The position numbers were made by a program, and so were the translations under genes. A stretch of DNA of 64,000 nucleotides, taken from NCBI GenBank assembly GCA_034509755.1, contig CM067539.1, forward strand, positions 52,355,513-52,419,512, given 5' to 3'. A model generated the notes under the pieces. It was not told the DNA's origin and did no database searches. It was given only the letters and a program-made list of their open reading frames with translations. Shown one piece after another: positions 1 to 12,472 of the stretch; position 1 is the first letter of the stretch; the number at the start of each line of letters is the position of its first letter. The DNA comes from Anisodus tanguticus. Taxonomy: Eukaryota > Streptophyta > Magnoliopsida > Solanales > Solanaceae.

Positions 1-158
1 CTGATGATGCTCCATTACTGCCAGATCTAAACGTCTCCAAAAGAAGAACGGATGTATCAATTTTTTTGAACCGTAATATGTGTGATATCTCAGAATTTTT
101 TTTCTTAGGGTTGATTATTTCTTATTTCATGATTAAAAAATTGATATGGTTGTTATAA
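1..158 (+). repeat. Partial satellite unit (right end of a unit)
   Basis: The window opens inside a tail, matching bases from about 1030 of the next unit. The array therefore continues to the left. Confidence 0.95.
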
Positions 159-260
159 AACAAATGGACTTACATTATCTGAAATAGTTTATGTGTTTCA
201 CTATTCCTAATCATAAAGTTAATATTAAACGTGAGTTTAATTAAGAGTCTATCTATGATT

Positions 261-283
261 GTGCGATCGTGCACGTTACGTGC
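261..283. other. Conserved CpG-containing palindromic box (representative, unit 1)
   Basis: At unit position about 103-125 nearly every copy holds GTGCGATCGTGCACGTTACG followed by TGC. It contains nested palindromes: CGATCG, CGTGCACG, and GCACGT-T-ACGTGC. Four CpGs sit in 23 bp of otherwise AT-rich, CpG-poor DNA. By reading, 44 of 62 units have it exact and the rest differ by a few bases. ACGT cores suit plant bZIP/bHLH-type binding, but no factor can be assigned. It may simply be inherited without function. Confidence 0.5.
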
Positions 284-289
284 TTGAAT

Positions 290-336
290 GGTGTTATATA
301 TATCCATAACCAATTTTTATATAATTGTTTGGGGGA
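290..336 (+). promoter_or_regulatory. TATA-rich linker (representative, unit 1); possible but unsupported promoter
   Basis: Just after the CpG box, each unit has a TTATATATATCC or TTATATATCTCC stretch, then CAATTTTTATATAA. It resembles a TATA element and carries CCAAT in linker-a units. No start site or transcript evidence is visible, and such motifs are common by chance in AT-rich DNA. Confidence 0.15.
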
Positions 337-1187
337 AAATGGTACCCTATCTTAAAAACTAACAAGCTTCCGATTTAAAAAGTTATTAATTCCTCAAGGA
401 AAATAATTGAAGACCGTCCTCTAAATATTAAAAATCAAATAAGAAAGTATGGGGCCTATCAGTTTTTATTTACGATTGTTAGAAAATATGGTCTTAGATT
501 ATTTAAAATATGTTTTAATATTTATTTTATCCTGAATTTTGTAGTCCATAAATAAAATTGTCAGGAGCAAGAGTAACGTTTGTTGTATTAATGTTTACGT
601 TGTATTTTTCTAGTTTATATTTAAAAAACATATATTTTCTATTCATCATATCTTTAGTTTGATGATTTATCTTATTTCGTTTCCCCGTATATACACAATT
701 TGTCGCAAAACATAAAATAAATTTAAGGATGCTATATTTTGATTATATCATGTGAACTATACTTTTAAATATGAGTTTATCTATACAATTAAAGCTACTC
801 GGATTAAGCTGCGTAACATGAGGACTAGTGCAACCCACCCGAACCTGTACCGGTGGAGCGAAGACATTGTTCGGTGTGTCAAAAAGTGTTTGGCTCGGTC
901 AAATCCATGTTTGGAAACATGGATTGTCATCCGATTCGCGTGTGGAAAATTGTGTATCCTCCTACTACATTTAACGGGGAGGAGAATTTTTTTGATCTTC
1001 GATACATATGGAACCAAACATGCAAGTTGTTGATGATGCTCCATTACTGCCAGATCTAAACGTCTCCAAAAGAAGAACGGATGTATCAATTTTTTTGAAC
1101 CGTAATATGTGTGATATCTCAGAATTTTTTTTCTTAGGGTTGATTATTTCTTATTTCATGATTAAAAAATTGATATGGTTGTTATAA

Positions 1188-2215
1188 AACAAATGGACTT
1201 ACATTATCTGAAATAGTTTATGTGTTTCACTATTCCTAATCATAAAGTTAATATTAAACGTGAGTTTAATTAAGAGTCTATCTATGATTGTGCGATCGTG
1301 CACGTTACGTGCTTGAATGATGTTATATATATCCATAACCAATTTTTATATAATTGTTTGGGTGAAAATGGTACCCTATCTTAAAAACTAACAAGCTTCC
1401 GATTTAAAAAGTTATTAATTCCTCAAGGAAAATAATTGAAGACCGTCCTCTAAATATTAAAAATCAAATAAGAAAGTATGGGGCCTATCAGTTTTTATTT
1501 ACGATTGTTAGAAAATATGGTCTTAGATTATTTAAAATATGTTTTAATATTTATTTTATCCTGAATTTTGTAGTCCATAAATAAAATTGTCAGGAGCAAG
1601 AGTAACGTTTGTTGTATTAATGTTTACGTTGTATTTTTCTAGTTTATATTTAAAAAACATATATTTTCTATTCATCATATCTTTAGTTTGATGATTTATC
1701 TTATTTCGTTTCCTGTATATACACAATTTGTCACAAAACATAAAATAAATTTAAGGATGCTATATTTTGATTATATCATGTGAACTATACTTTTAAATGT
1801 GAGTTTATCTATACAATTAAAGCTACTCAGATTAACTGCGTAACATGAGGACTAGTGCAACCCACTCGAACCTGCTACGGTGGAGCAAAGATGTTGTTCG
1901 GTGTGTCAAAAAGTGTTTGGCTCAGTCAAATCCATGTTTGGAAACATGAATTGTCATCCAGTTCGCGTGTGGAAAATTGTGTATCCTCCTACTACATTTA
2001 ACAGGGGGGAGAAATTATTTGATCTTCAGATACATATGGAACCAAACATGCAAGTTGTTGATGATGCTCCATTACTGCCAGATCTAAACGTCTCCAAAAG
2101 AAGAACGGATGTACCAATTTTTTCGAACCGTAATATGTGTGATATCTCAGAATTTTTTTTCTTAGGGTTGATTATTTCTTATTTCATGATTAAAAAATTG
2201 ATATGGTTGTTATAA
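1188..2215 (+). repeat. Satellite unit 2 (1,028 bp)
   Basis: Same lead and linker signature as unit 1. The tail frame 1880-2215 is open for 111 codons. The tail carries a local GGGGGG run (ACAGGGGGGAG) where neighbours have ACAGGGAGGAG. Confidence 0.95.
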
Positions 2216-2583
2216 AACAAATGGACTTACATTATCTGAAATAGTTTATGTGTTTCACTATTCCTAATCATAAAGTTAATATTAAACGTGAGTTTAATTA
2301 AGAGTCTATCTATGATTGTGCGATCGTGCACGTTACGTGCTTGAATGGTGTTATATATATCCATAACCAATTTTTATATAATTGTTTGGGGGAAAATGGT
2401 ACCCTATCTTAAAAACTAACAAGCTTCCGATTTAAAAAGTTATTAATTCCTCAAGGAAAATAATTGAAGACCGTCCTCTAAATATTAAAAATCAAATAAG
2501 AAAGTATGGGGCCTATCAGTTTTTATTTACGATTGTTAGAAAATATGGTCTTAGATTATTTAAAATATGTTTTAATATTTATT

Positions 2584-2769
2584 TTATCCTGAATTTTGTA
2601 GTCCATAAATAAAATTGTCAGGAGCAAGAGTAACGTTTGTTGTATTAATGTTTACGTTGTATTTTTCTAGTTTATATTTAAAAAACATATATTTTCTATT
2701 CATCATATCTTTAGTTTGATGATTTATCTTATTTCGTTTCCTGTATATACACAATTTGTCGCAAAACAT
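2584..2769 (-). other. Repeat-embedded minus-strand frame, 61 codons (representative); probably not a gene
   Basis: An ATG-initiated frame, MFCDKLCIYRKRNKINHQTK onward, ends QNSG-stop and recurs at a fixed offset (about 369-554) in most type I units. It is lysine- and asparagine-rich, as expected from AT-rich DNA. It is lost in units with the 12- or 15-bp body deletions, in type II bodies, and where CCTG is read as CCG or CCCCG (units 1, 11, 24). Conservation is explained by homogenisation of the array. Confidence 0.3.
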
Positions 2770-2907
2770 AAAATAAATTTAAGGATGCTATATTTTGATT
2801 ATATCATGTGAACTATACTTTTAAATATGAGTTTATCTATACAATTAAAGCTACTCAGATTAACTGCGTAACATGAGGACTAGTGCAACCCACCCGAACC
2901 TGTACCG

Positions 2908-3243
2908 GTGGAGCGAAGACATTGTTCGGTGTGTCAAAAAGTGTTTGGCTCAGTCAAATCCATGTTTGGAAACATGGATTGTCATCCAGTTCGCGTGTGG
3001 AAAATTGTGTATCCTCCTACTACATTTAACAGGGAGGAGAAATTATTTGATCTTCAGATACATATGGAACCAAACATGCAAGTTGTTGATGATGCTCCAT
3101 TACTGCCAGATCTAAACGTCTCCAAAAGAAGAACGGATGTACCAATTTTTTCGAACCGTAATATGTGTGATATCTCAGAATTTTTTTTCTTAGGGTTGAT
3201 TATTTCTTATTTCATGATTAAAAAATTGATATGGTTGTTATAA
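2908..3243 (+). other. Repeat-embedded open frame, ~111 codons (representative); probably not a gene
   Basis: The tail of each unit contains a frame starting at GTG (VERRHCSVCQK) and ending LIWLL-stop. It has a hydrophobic C-terminal stretch (FFFLGLIISYF) and a basic patch SKRR. About 30 of 62 units keep it at 104 codons or more. There is no ATG at the start; the first in-frame ATG is at about residue 19. Differences between left and right subfamilies are mostly amino-acid-changing (K/N, V/F, H/L, R/Q, Y/D, L/R), with few silent changes. Many copies have unrelated stops or frameshifts. I recognise no family. It could be a remnant of a captured gene fragment, or chance. Confidence 0.35.
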
Positions 3244-4271
3244 AACAAATGGACTTACATTATCTGAAATAGTTTATGTGTTTCCCTATTCCTAATCATA
3301 AAGTTAATATTAAACGTGAGTTTAATTAAAAGTCTATCTATGATTGTGCGATCGTGCACGTTACGTGCTTGATTGGTGTTATATATATCCTTAACCAATT
3401 TTTATATAATTGTTTGGGGGAAAATGGTACCCTATCTTAAAAACTAACTAGCTTCCGATTTAAAAAGTTATTAATTCCTCAAGGAAAATAATTGAAGACC
3501 GTCCTCTAAATATTAAAAATCAAATAAGAAAGTATGGGGCCTATCAATTTTTATTTACGATTGTTAGAAAATATGGTCTTAGATTATTTAAAATATGTTT
3601 TAATATTTATTTTATCCTGAATTTTGTAGTCCATAAATAAAATTGTCAGGAGCAAGAGTAACGTTTGTTGTATTAATGTTTACGTTATATTTTTCTAGTT
3701 TATATTTAAAAAACATATATTTTATATTCATCATATCTTTAGTTTGATGATTTATCTTATTTCGTTTCCTGTATATACACAGTTTGTCGCAATACATAAA
3801 ATAAATTTAAGGATGCTATATTTTGATTATATCATGTGAACTATACTTTTAAATATGAGTTTATCTATACAATTAAATCTACTCAGATTAACTGCGTAAC
3901 ATAAGGACTAGTGCAACCCACTCAAACCTGTTCCGGTGGAGCGAAGACATTGTTCGGTGTGTCAAAAAGTGTTTGGCTCACTCAAATCCATGTTTGGAAA
4001 CATGGATTGTCATCCAGTTCGCGTGTGGAAAATTGTGTATCCTCCTACTACATTTAACAGGGAGGAGAATTTTTTTGATCTTCAGATACATATGGAAACA
4101 AACATGCAAGTTGTTGATGATGCTCCATTACTGCCAGATCTAAACGTCTCCAAAAGAAGAACGGATGTATCCATTTTTTCGAACCGTAATATGTGTGATA
4201 TCTCAGAATTTTTTTTCTTAGGGTTGATTATTTCTTATTTCATGATTAAAAAATTGATATGGTTGTTATAA
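3244..4271 (+). repeat. Satellite unit 4 (1,028 bp)
   Basis: Linker a (CCTTAACC), TTTCCCTATTCC lead, and TTTTATATTCATC in the body, shared with unit 5. Tail frame open 3936-4271. Confidence 0.95.
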
Positions 4272-5294
4272 AACAAATGGACTTACATTATCTGAAATAG
4301 TTTATGTGTTTCCCTATTCCTAATCATAAAGTTAATATTAAACGTGAGTTTAATTAAAAGTCTATCTATGATTGTGCGATCGTGCACGTTACGTGCTTGA
4401 TTGGTGTTATATATATCCTTAACCAATTTTTATATAATTGTTTGGGGGAAAATGGTACCCTATCTTAAAAACTAACAAGCTTCCGATTTAAAAAGTTATT
4501 AATTCCTCAAGGAAAATAATTGAAGACCGTCCTCTAAATATTAAAAATCAAATAAGAAAGTATGGGGCCTATCAGTTTTTATTTACGATTGTTAGAAAAT
4601 ATGGTCTTAGATTATTTAAAATATGTTTTAATATTTATTTTATCCTGAATTTTGTAGTCCATAAATAAAATTGTCAGGAGCAAGAGTAACGTTTGTTGTA
4701 TTAATGTTTACGTTATATTTTTCTAGTTTATATTTAAGAAACATATATTTTATATTCATCATATCTTTAGTTTGATGATTTATCTTATTTCGTTTCCTGT
4801 ATATACACAATTTGTCGCAATACATAAAATAAATTTAAGGATGCTATATTTTGATTATATCATGTGAACTATACTTTTAAATGTGAGTTTATCTATACAA
4901 TTAAATCTACTCAGATTAACTGTGTAACATAAGGACTAGTGCAACCCACTCAAACCTGTTCCGGTGGAGCAAAGACGTTGTTCGGTGTGTCAAAAAGTGT
5001 ATGACTTAGTCAAATCGATGTTTGGAAACATGAATTGTCATCCAGTTCGCGTGTGGAAAATTGTGTATCCTCCTACTACATTTAACAGGGAGGAGAAATT
5101 TTTTGATCTTACATATGGAACCAAACATTTAAGTTGCTGATGATGCTCCATTACTGCCAGATCTAAACGTCTCCAAAAGAAGAACGGATGTATCAATTTT
5201 TTCGAACCGTAATATGTGTGATATCTCAGAATTTTTTTTCTTAGGGTTGATTATTTCTTATTTCATGATTAAAAAATTTATCTGGTTGTTCTAA
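4272..5294 (+). repeat. Satellite unit 5 (1,023 bp, class F tail)
   Basis: The tail has the 5-bp deletion CTT[CAGAT]ACATATGG and the linked change AAACATTTAAGTTGCTG, so the tail frame is closed. The junction reads TTGTTCTAA instead of TTGTTATAA. Confidence 0.95.
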
Positions 5295-6321
5295 AACAAA
5301 TGGACTTACATTATCTGAAATAGTTTATGTGTTTCACTATTCCTAATCATAAAGTTAATATTAAACGTGAGTTTAATTAAAAGTCTATCTATGATTGTGC
5401 GATCGTGCACGTTACGTGCTTGATTGGTGTTATATATATCCTTAACCAATTTTTATATAATTGTTTGGGGGGAAATGGTACCTTATCTTAAAAATTAACA
5501 AGCTTCCGATTTAAAATTTATTAATTTCTCAAGGAAAATAATTGAAGACCGTCCTCTAAATATTAAAAATCAAATAAGAAAGTACGGGGCCTATCAATTT
5601 TTATTTACGATTGTTAGAAAATATGGTCTTAGATTATTTAAAATATGTTTTAATATTTATTTTATCCTGAATTTTGTTGTCCATAAATAAAATTGTCAGG
5701 AGCAAGAGTAACGTTTGTTGTATTAATGTTTACGTTGTATTTTTCTAGTTTATATTTAAAAAACATATATTTTCTATTCATCATATCTTTAGTTTGATGA
5801 TTTATCTTATTTCGTTTCCTGTATATACACAATTTGTCGCAAAACATAAAATAAATTTAGGGATGCTATATTTTGATTATATCATGTGAAGTATACTTTT
5901 AAATGTGAGTTTATCTATACAATTAAAGCTACTCAGATTAACTGCGTAACATGAGGACTAGTGCAACCCACCCGAACCTGTACCGGTGGAGCAAAGACGT
6001 TGTTTGGTGTGTCAAAAAGTGTATGACTTAGTCAAATCGATGTTTGGAAACATGAATTGTCATCCAGTTCGCATGTGGAAAATTGTGAATCCTCCTACTA
6101 CATTTAACAGGGAGGAGAAATTTTTTGATCTTCAGATACATATGGAACCAAACATGCAAGTTGTTGATGATGCTCCATTACTACCAGATCTAAACGTCTC
6201 CAAAAGAAGAACGGATGTATCAATTTTTTTGAACCGTAATATCTGTGATATCTCAGAATTTTTTTTCTTAGGGTTGATTATTTCTTATTTCATGATTAAA
6301 AAATTGATATGGTTGTTATAA
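5295..6321 (+). repeat. Satellite unit 6 (1,027 bp)
   Basis: Linker a with TTTGGGGGG. Tail frame open 5986-6321, with ACTACCAGATC and TTTTTTTGAACC, resembling unit 26 twenty units later. Confidence 0.95.
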
Positions 6322-7343
6322 AACAAATGGACTACATTATCTGAAATAGTTTATGTGTTTCACTATTCCTAATCATAAAGTTAATATTAAACGTGAGTCT
6401 AATTAAAAGTATATATATGATTGTGCAATCGTGCACGTTACGTGCTTGATTGGTGTTATATATCTCCTTATTCAATTTTTATATAAATGTTTGTGGAAAA
6501 ATGGAACCCTATCTTAAAAACTAACAAGCTTCCGATTTAAAAAGTTATTAATTCCTCAAGTAAAATAATTGAAGACCGTCCTCTAAATATGAAAAATCAA
6601 ATAAGAAAGTATGGGGCCTATCAATTTTTATTTACGATTGTCAGAAAATATGGTCTTAGATTATTTAAAATATGTTTTAATATTTATTTTATCCTGAATT
6701 TTGTAGTCCATAAATAAAATTGTCAGGAGCAAGAGTAACATTTGTTGTATTAATGTTTACGTTATATTTTTCTAGTTTATATTTAAAAAACATATATTTT
6801 CTATTCATCATATCTTTAGTTTGATGATTTATCTTATTTCGTTTCCTGTATATACACAATTTGTCGCAATACATAAAATAAATTTAAGGATGCTATATTT
6901 TGATTATATCATGTGAACTATACTTTTAAATGTGAGTTTATCAATACAATTAAAGCTACTCAGATTAACTGCGTAACATGAGGACTAGTGCAACCCACCC
7001 GAACCTGTACTGGTGGAGCAAAGACGTTGTTTGGTGTGTCAAAAAGTGTATGACTTAGTCAAATCGATGTTTGGAAACATGAATTGTCATCCAGTTCGCG
7101 TGTGGAAAATTGTGTATCCTCCTACTACATTTAACAGGGAGGAGAAATTTTTTGATCTTACATATGGAACCAAACATTTAAGTTGCTGATGATGCTCCAT
7201 TACTGCCAGATCTAAACGTCTCCAAATGAAGAACAGATGTATCAATTTTTTCGAACCGTAATATGTGTGATATCTCAGAAATATTTTTCTTAGGGTTGAT
7301 TATTTCTTATTTCATGATTAAAAAATTGATATGGTTGTTATAA
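6322..7343 (+). repeat. Satellite unit 7 (1,022 bp, class F tail)
   Basis: One base is missing in the lead (GGACTACATT). The box has GCAATCG for GCGATCG. Linker b. Class F tail. The same lead and box variants recur together in unit 27. Confidence 0.95.
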
Positions 7344-8371
7344 AACAAATGGACTTACATTATCTGAAATAGTTTATGTGTTTCACTATTCCTAATCATA
7401 AAGTTAATATTAAACGTGAGTCTAATTAAAAGTATATATATGATTGTGCGATCGTGCACGTTACGTGCTTGATTGGTGTTATATATCTCCTTATTCAATT
7501 TTTATATAAATGTTTGTGGAAAAATGGTACCCTATCTTAAAAACTAACAAGCTTCCGATTTAAAAAGTTATTAATTCCTCAAGGAAAATAATTGAAGACC
7601 GTCCTCTAAATATTAAAAATCAAATAAGAAAGTATGGGGCCTATCAATTTTTATTTACGATTGTTAGAAAATATGGTCTTAGATTATTTAAAATATGTTT
7701 TAATATTTATTTTATCCTGAATTTTGTAGTCCATAAATAAAATTGTCAGGAGCAAGAGTAACGTTTGTTGTATTAATGTTTACGTTGTATTTTTCTAGTT
7801 TATATTTAAAAAACATATATTTTCTATTCATCATATCTTTAGTTTGATGATTTATCTTATTTCGTTTCCTGTATATACACAATTTGTCGCAATACATAAA
7901 ACAAATTTAAGGATGCTATATTTTGATTATATCATGTGAACTATACTTTTAAATGTGTGTTTATCTATACAATTAAATCTACTCAGATTAACTGCGTAAC
8001 ATAAGGACTAGTGCAACCCACTCAAACCTGTTCCAGTGGAGCAAAGACGTTGTTCGGTGTGTCAAAAAGTGTATCACTTAGTCAAATCGATGTTTGGAAA
8101 CATGAATTGTCATCCAGTTCGCATGTGGAAAATTGTGTATCCTCCAACTACATTTAACAGGGAGGAGAATTTTTTTGATCTTCTGATTCATATGGAACCA
8201 AACATGCAAGTTGTTGATGATGCTCCATTACTGCCAGATCTAAACGTCTCCAAAAGAAGAACGGATGTATCAATTTATTCGAACCGTAATATGTGTGATA
8301 TCTCAGATTTTTTTTTCTTAGGGTTGATTATTTCTTATTTCATGGTTAAAAAATTGATATGGTTGTTATAA
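7344..8371 (+). repeat. Satellite unit 8 (1,028 bp)
   Basis: Linker b. The tail is intact, with GATCTTCTGATTCAT, and open 8036-8371. Confidence 0.95.
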
Positions 8372-9394
8372 AACAAATGGACTTACATTATCTGAAATAG
8401 TTTATGTGTTTCACTATTCCTAATCATAAAGTTAATATTAAACGTGAGTTTAATTAAAAGTCTATCTATGATTGTGCGATCGTGCACGTTACGTGCTGGA
8501 TTGCTGTTATATATCTCCTTATTCAATTTTTATATAAATGTTTGTGGAAAAATGGTACCCTATCTTAAAAACTAACAAGCTTCCGATTTAAAAAGTTATT
8601 AATTCCTCAAGGAAAATAATTGAAGACCGTCCTCTAAATATGAAAAATAAAATAAGAAAGTATGGGGCCTATCAATTTTTATTTACGATTGTTAGAAAAT
8701 ATGGTCTTAGATTATTTAAAATATGTTTTAATATTTATTTTATCCTGAATTTTGTAGTCCATAAATAAAATTGTCAGGAGCAAGATTAACATTTGTTGTA
8801 TTAATGTTTACGTTATATTTTTGTAGTTTATATTTAAAAAACATATATTTTCTATTCATCATATCTTTAGTTTGATGATTTATCTTATTTCGTTTCCTGT
8901 ATATACACAATTTGTCGCAATACATAAAATAAATTTAACGATGCTATATTTTGATTATATCATGTGAACTATACTTTTAAATGTGAGTTTATCTATACAA
9001 TTAAAGCTACTCAGATTAACTGCGTAACATGAGGACTAGTGCAACCCACCCGAACCTGTACTGGTGGAGCAAAGACGTTGTTTGGTGTGTCAAAAAGTGT
9101 ATGACTTAGTCAAATCGATGTTTGGAAACATGAATTGTAATCCAGTTCGCGTGTGGAAAATTGTGTATCCTCCTACTACATTTAAAAGGAATGAGAAATT
9201 TTTTGATCTTACATATGGAACCAAACATTTAAGTTGCTGATGATGCTCCATTACTGCCAGATCTAAACGTCTCCAAAAGAAGAACGGATGTATCAATTTT
9301 TTCGAACCGTAATATGTGTGATATCTCAGAAATTTTTTTCTTAGGGTTGATTATTTCTTATTTCATGATTAAAAAATTGATATGGTTGTTATAA
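8372..9394 (+). repeat. Satellite unit 9 (1,023 bp, class F tail)
   Basis: Linker b with the GCTGGATTGCTG variant. Class F tail with AAAAGGAATGAG where others have AACAGGGAGGAG. Confidence 0.95.
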
Positions 9395-10420
9395 AACAAA
9401 TGGACTTACATTATCTGAAATAGTTTATGTGTTTCACTATTCCTAATCATAAAGTTAATATTAAACGTGAGTTTAATTAAAAGTCTATCTATGATTGTGC
9501 GATCGTGCACGTTACGTGCTGGATTGCTGTTATATATCTCCTTATTCAATTTTTATATAAATGTTTGTGGAAAAATGGTACCCTATCTTAAAAACTAACA
9601 AGCTTCCGATTAAAAAGTTATTAATCCACAAGGAAAATAATTGAAGACCGTCCTCTAAATATTAAAAATCAAATAAGAAAGTATGGGGCCTATCAATTTT
9701 TATTTACGATTGTTAGAAAATATGGTCTTAGATTATTTAATATATGTTTTAATATTTATTTTATCCTGAATTTTGTAGTCCATAAATAAAATTGTCAGGA
9801 GCAAGAGTAACGTTTGTTGTATTAATGTTTACGTTATATTTTTCTAGTTTATATTTAAAAAACAAATATTTTCTATTCATCATATCTTTAGTTTGATGAT
9901 TTATCTTATTTCGTTTCCTGTATATACACAATTTGTCGCAATACATAAAATAAATTTAAGGATGCTATATTTTGATTATATCATGTGAACTATACTTTTA
10001 AATGTGAGTTTATCTATACAATTAAATCTACTCAGATTAACTGCGTAACATAAGGACTAGTGCAACCCACTCAAACCTGTTCCGGTGGAGCAAAGACGTT
10101 GTTCGGTGTGTCAAAAAGTGTTTGGCTCAGTGAAATCCATGTTTAGAAACATGGATTGTCATCCAGTGTGCGTGTGGAAAATTGTGTATCCTCCTACTAC
10201 ATTTAACAGGGAGGAGAATTTTTTTGATCTTCTGATACATATGGAACCAAACATGCAAGTTGTTGATGATGCTCCATTACTGCCAGATCTAAACGTCTCC
10301 AAAAGAAGAACGGATGTATCAATTTTTTAGAACCGTAATATGTGTGATATCTCAGAATTTTTTTTCTTAGGGTTGATTATTTCTTATTTCATGATTAAAA
10401 AATTGATATGGTTGTTATAA
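9395..10420 (+). repeat. Satellite unit 10 (1,026 bp, tail A)
   Basis: Linker b body. Tail A: ATAAGGACTAG, CTCAAACCTGTTCC, CCAGTGTGCGTG. The tail frame stops at TTTTTTAG, a nonsense change (TCG to TAG) shared by units 10-12 and 14-22. Confidence 0.95.
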
Positions 10421-11445
10421 AACAAATGGACTTACATTATCTGAAATAGTTTATGTGTTTCACTATTCCTAATCATAAAGTTAATATTAAACGTGAGTTT
10501 AATTAAAAGTCTATCTATGATTGTACGATCGTGCACGTTACGTGCTTGATTGGTGTTATATATATCCTTAACCAATTTTTATATAATTGTTTGGGGGGAA
10601 ATGGTACCCTATCTTAAAAACTAACAAGCTTCCGATTTAAAATTTATTAATTCCTCAAGGAAAATAATTGAAGACCGTCCTCTAAATATTAAAAATCAAA
10701 TAAGAAAGTACGGGGCCTATCAATTTAAATTTACGATTGTTAGAAAATATGGTCTTAGATTATTTAAAATATGTTTTAATATTTATTTTATCCTGAATTT
10801 TGTAGTGCATAAATAAAATTGTCAGGAGCAAGAGTAACGTTTGTTGTATTAATGTTTACGTTGTATTTTTCTAGTTTATATTTAAAAAACATATATTTTC
10901 TATTCATCATATCTTTAGTTTGATGATTTATCTTATTTCGTTTCCGTATATACACAATTTGTCGCAAAACATAAAATAAATTTAAGGATGCTATATTTTG
11001 ATTATATCATGTGAACTATACTTTTAAATGTGAGTTTATCTATACAATTAAAGCTACTCAGATTAACTGCGTAACATGAGGACTAGTGCAACCCACCCGA
11101 ACCTGTACCGGTGGAGCAAAGACGTTGTTCGGTGTGTCAAAAAGTGTCTTACTCACCAAATCGATGTTTGGAAACATGAATTGTCATCCAGTTCGCGTGT
11201 GGAAAATTGTGTATCCTCCTACTACATTTAACAGGGAGGAGAATTTTTTTGATCTTCTGATACATATGGAACCAAACATGCAAGTTGTTGATGATGCTCC
11301 ATTACTACCGGATCTAAACGTCTCCAAAAGAAGAACGGATGTATCAATTTTTTAGAACCGTAATATGTGTGATATCTCAGAATTTTTTTTCTTAGGGTTG
11401 ATTATTTCTTATTTCATGATTAAAAAATTGATATGGTTGTTATAA
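10421..11445 (+). repeat. Satellite unit 11 (1,025 bp, tail B)
   Basis: Box GTACGATCG. The body has CAATTTAAATTTACG. CCTG is read as CCG at about 10945, which breaks the minus-strand frame. Tail B (GTCTTACTC) with ACTCACCAAATCG, a CWG-site difference from ACTCAGTCAAATCG. Confidence 0.95.
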
Positions 11446-12472
11446 AACAAATGGACTTACATTATCTGAAATAGTGTATGTGTTTCACTATTCCTAATCA
11501 TAAAGTTAATATTAAACGTAAGTTTAATTAAAAGTCTATCTATGATTGTGCGATCGTGCACGTTACGTGCTTGATTGGTGTTATATATATCCTTAACCAA
11601 TTTTTATATAATTGTTTGGGGGAAAATGGTACCCTATCTTAAAAACTAACAAGCTTCCGATTTAAAATTTATTAATTCCTCAAGGAAAATAATTGAAGAC
11701 CGTCCTCTAAATATTAAAAATCAATCAAGAAAGTACGGGACCTATCAATTTTTATTTACGATTGTTAGAAAATATGGTCTTAGATTATTTAAAATATGTT
11801 TTAATATTTATTTTATCCTGAATTTTGTAGTCCATAAATAAAATTGTCAGGAGCAAGATTAACGTTTGTTGTATTAATGTTTACGTTGTATTTTTCTAGT
11901 TTATATTTAAAAAACAAATATTTTCTATTCATCATATCTTTAGTTTGATGATTTATCTTATTTCGTTTCCTGTATATACACAATTTGTCACAAAACATAA
12001 AATAAATTTAAGGATGCTATATTTTGATTATATCATGTGAAGTATACTTTTAAATGTGAGTTTATCTATACAATTAAAGCTACTCAGATTAACTGCGTAA
12101 CATGAGGACTAGTGCAACCAACCCGAACCTGTACCGGTGGAGCGAAGACATTGTTCGGTGTGTCAAAAAGTGTTTGGCTCAGTGAAATCCATGTTTAGAA
12201 ACATGGATTGTCATCCAGTGTGCGTGTGGAAAATTGTGTATCCTCCTACTACATTTAACAGGGAGGAGAATTTTTTTGATCTTCTGATACATATGGAACC
12301 AAACATGCAAGTTGTTGATGATGCTCCATTACTGCCAGATCTAAACGTCTCCAAAAGAAGAACGGATGTATCAATTTTTTAGAACCGTAATATGTGTGAT
12401 ATCTCAGAATTTTTTTTCTTAGGGTTGATTATTTCTTATTTCATGATTAAAAAATTGATATGGTAGTTATAA
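11446..12472 (+). repeat. Satellite unit 12 (1,027 bp, tail C)
   Basis: TAGTGTATGTG lead, ACGTAAGTTT, GGGACCTATC and AAGATTAACG. Tail C is marked by GCAACCAACCCG and CCAGTGTGCGTG. Its junction reads GGTAGTTATAA. Confidence 0.95.

Larger units (their letters stand above)
159..1187 (+). repeat. Satellite unit 1 (1,029 bp)
   Basis: Type I body with the ATCCATAACC linker and AATTAAGAGTC lead shared with units 2-3. The tail and the CCTGTATA site carry a cluster of CWG-site discrepancies (681-1005). These break the minus-strand 61-codon frame and shorten the plus-strand tail frame. Confidence 0.95.
2216..3243 (+). repeat. Satellite unit 3 (1,028 bp)
   Basis: Last unit with the AATTAAGAGTC and ATCCATAACC signatures. 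Its tail is open from 2908 to 3243. A very close relative of unit 2, implying recent single-unit amplification. Confidence 0.95.

Noticed and set aside
781..1089. Opposite-strand frames of 81-108 codons in the tail region (for example 781-1089, 14082-14408, 16173-16418)
   Set aside because: They overlap the plus-strand tail frame and appear mainly where CWG-site indels shift frames or remove stops. They are not consistent between sister units.
159..1187. Internal subrepeats in the unit, such as the paired AAACGTGAGTTTA and AAATGTGAGTTTA stretches
   Set aside because: Only about 14 bp match, and the flanks do not extend the similarity. Not enough to claim an ancestral half-unit duplication.
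3100..3120. EAR-type DLN repression motif in LPDLNVSKRR
   Set aside because: A three-residue motif in a frame with no coding evidence; right-hand units change it to LPYPNV.
3189..3203. Telomere-like repeat (TTAGGG in CTTAGGGTTGATT)
   Set aside because: A single hexamer per unit at a fixed place, not tandem and not the plant TTTAGGG series.
2908..3243. Zinc-knuckle or MULE-transposase relationship suggested by CSVCQK and the later DCH
   Set aside because: Only one C-x2-C pair, no further spaced Cys/His, no transposase motifs, and a non-ATG start.
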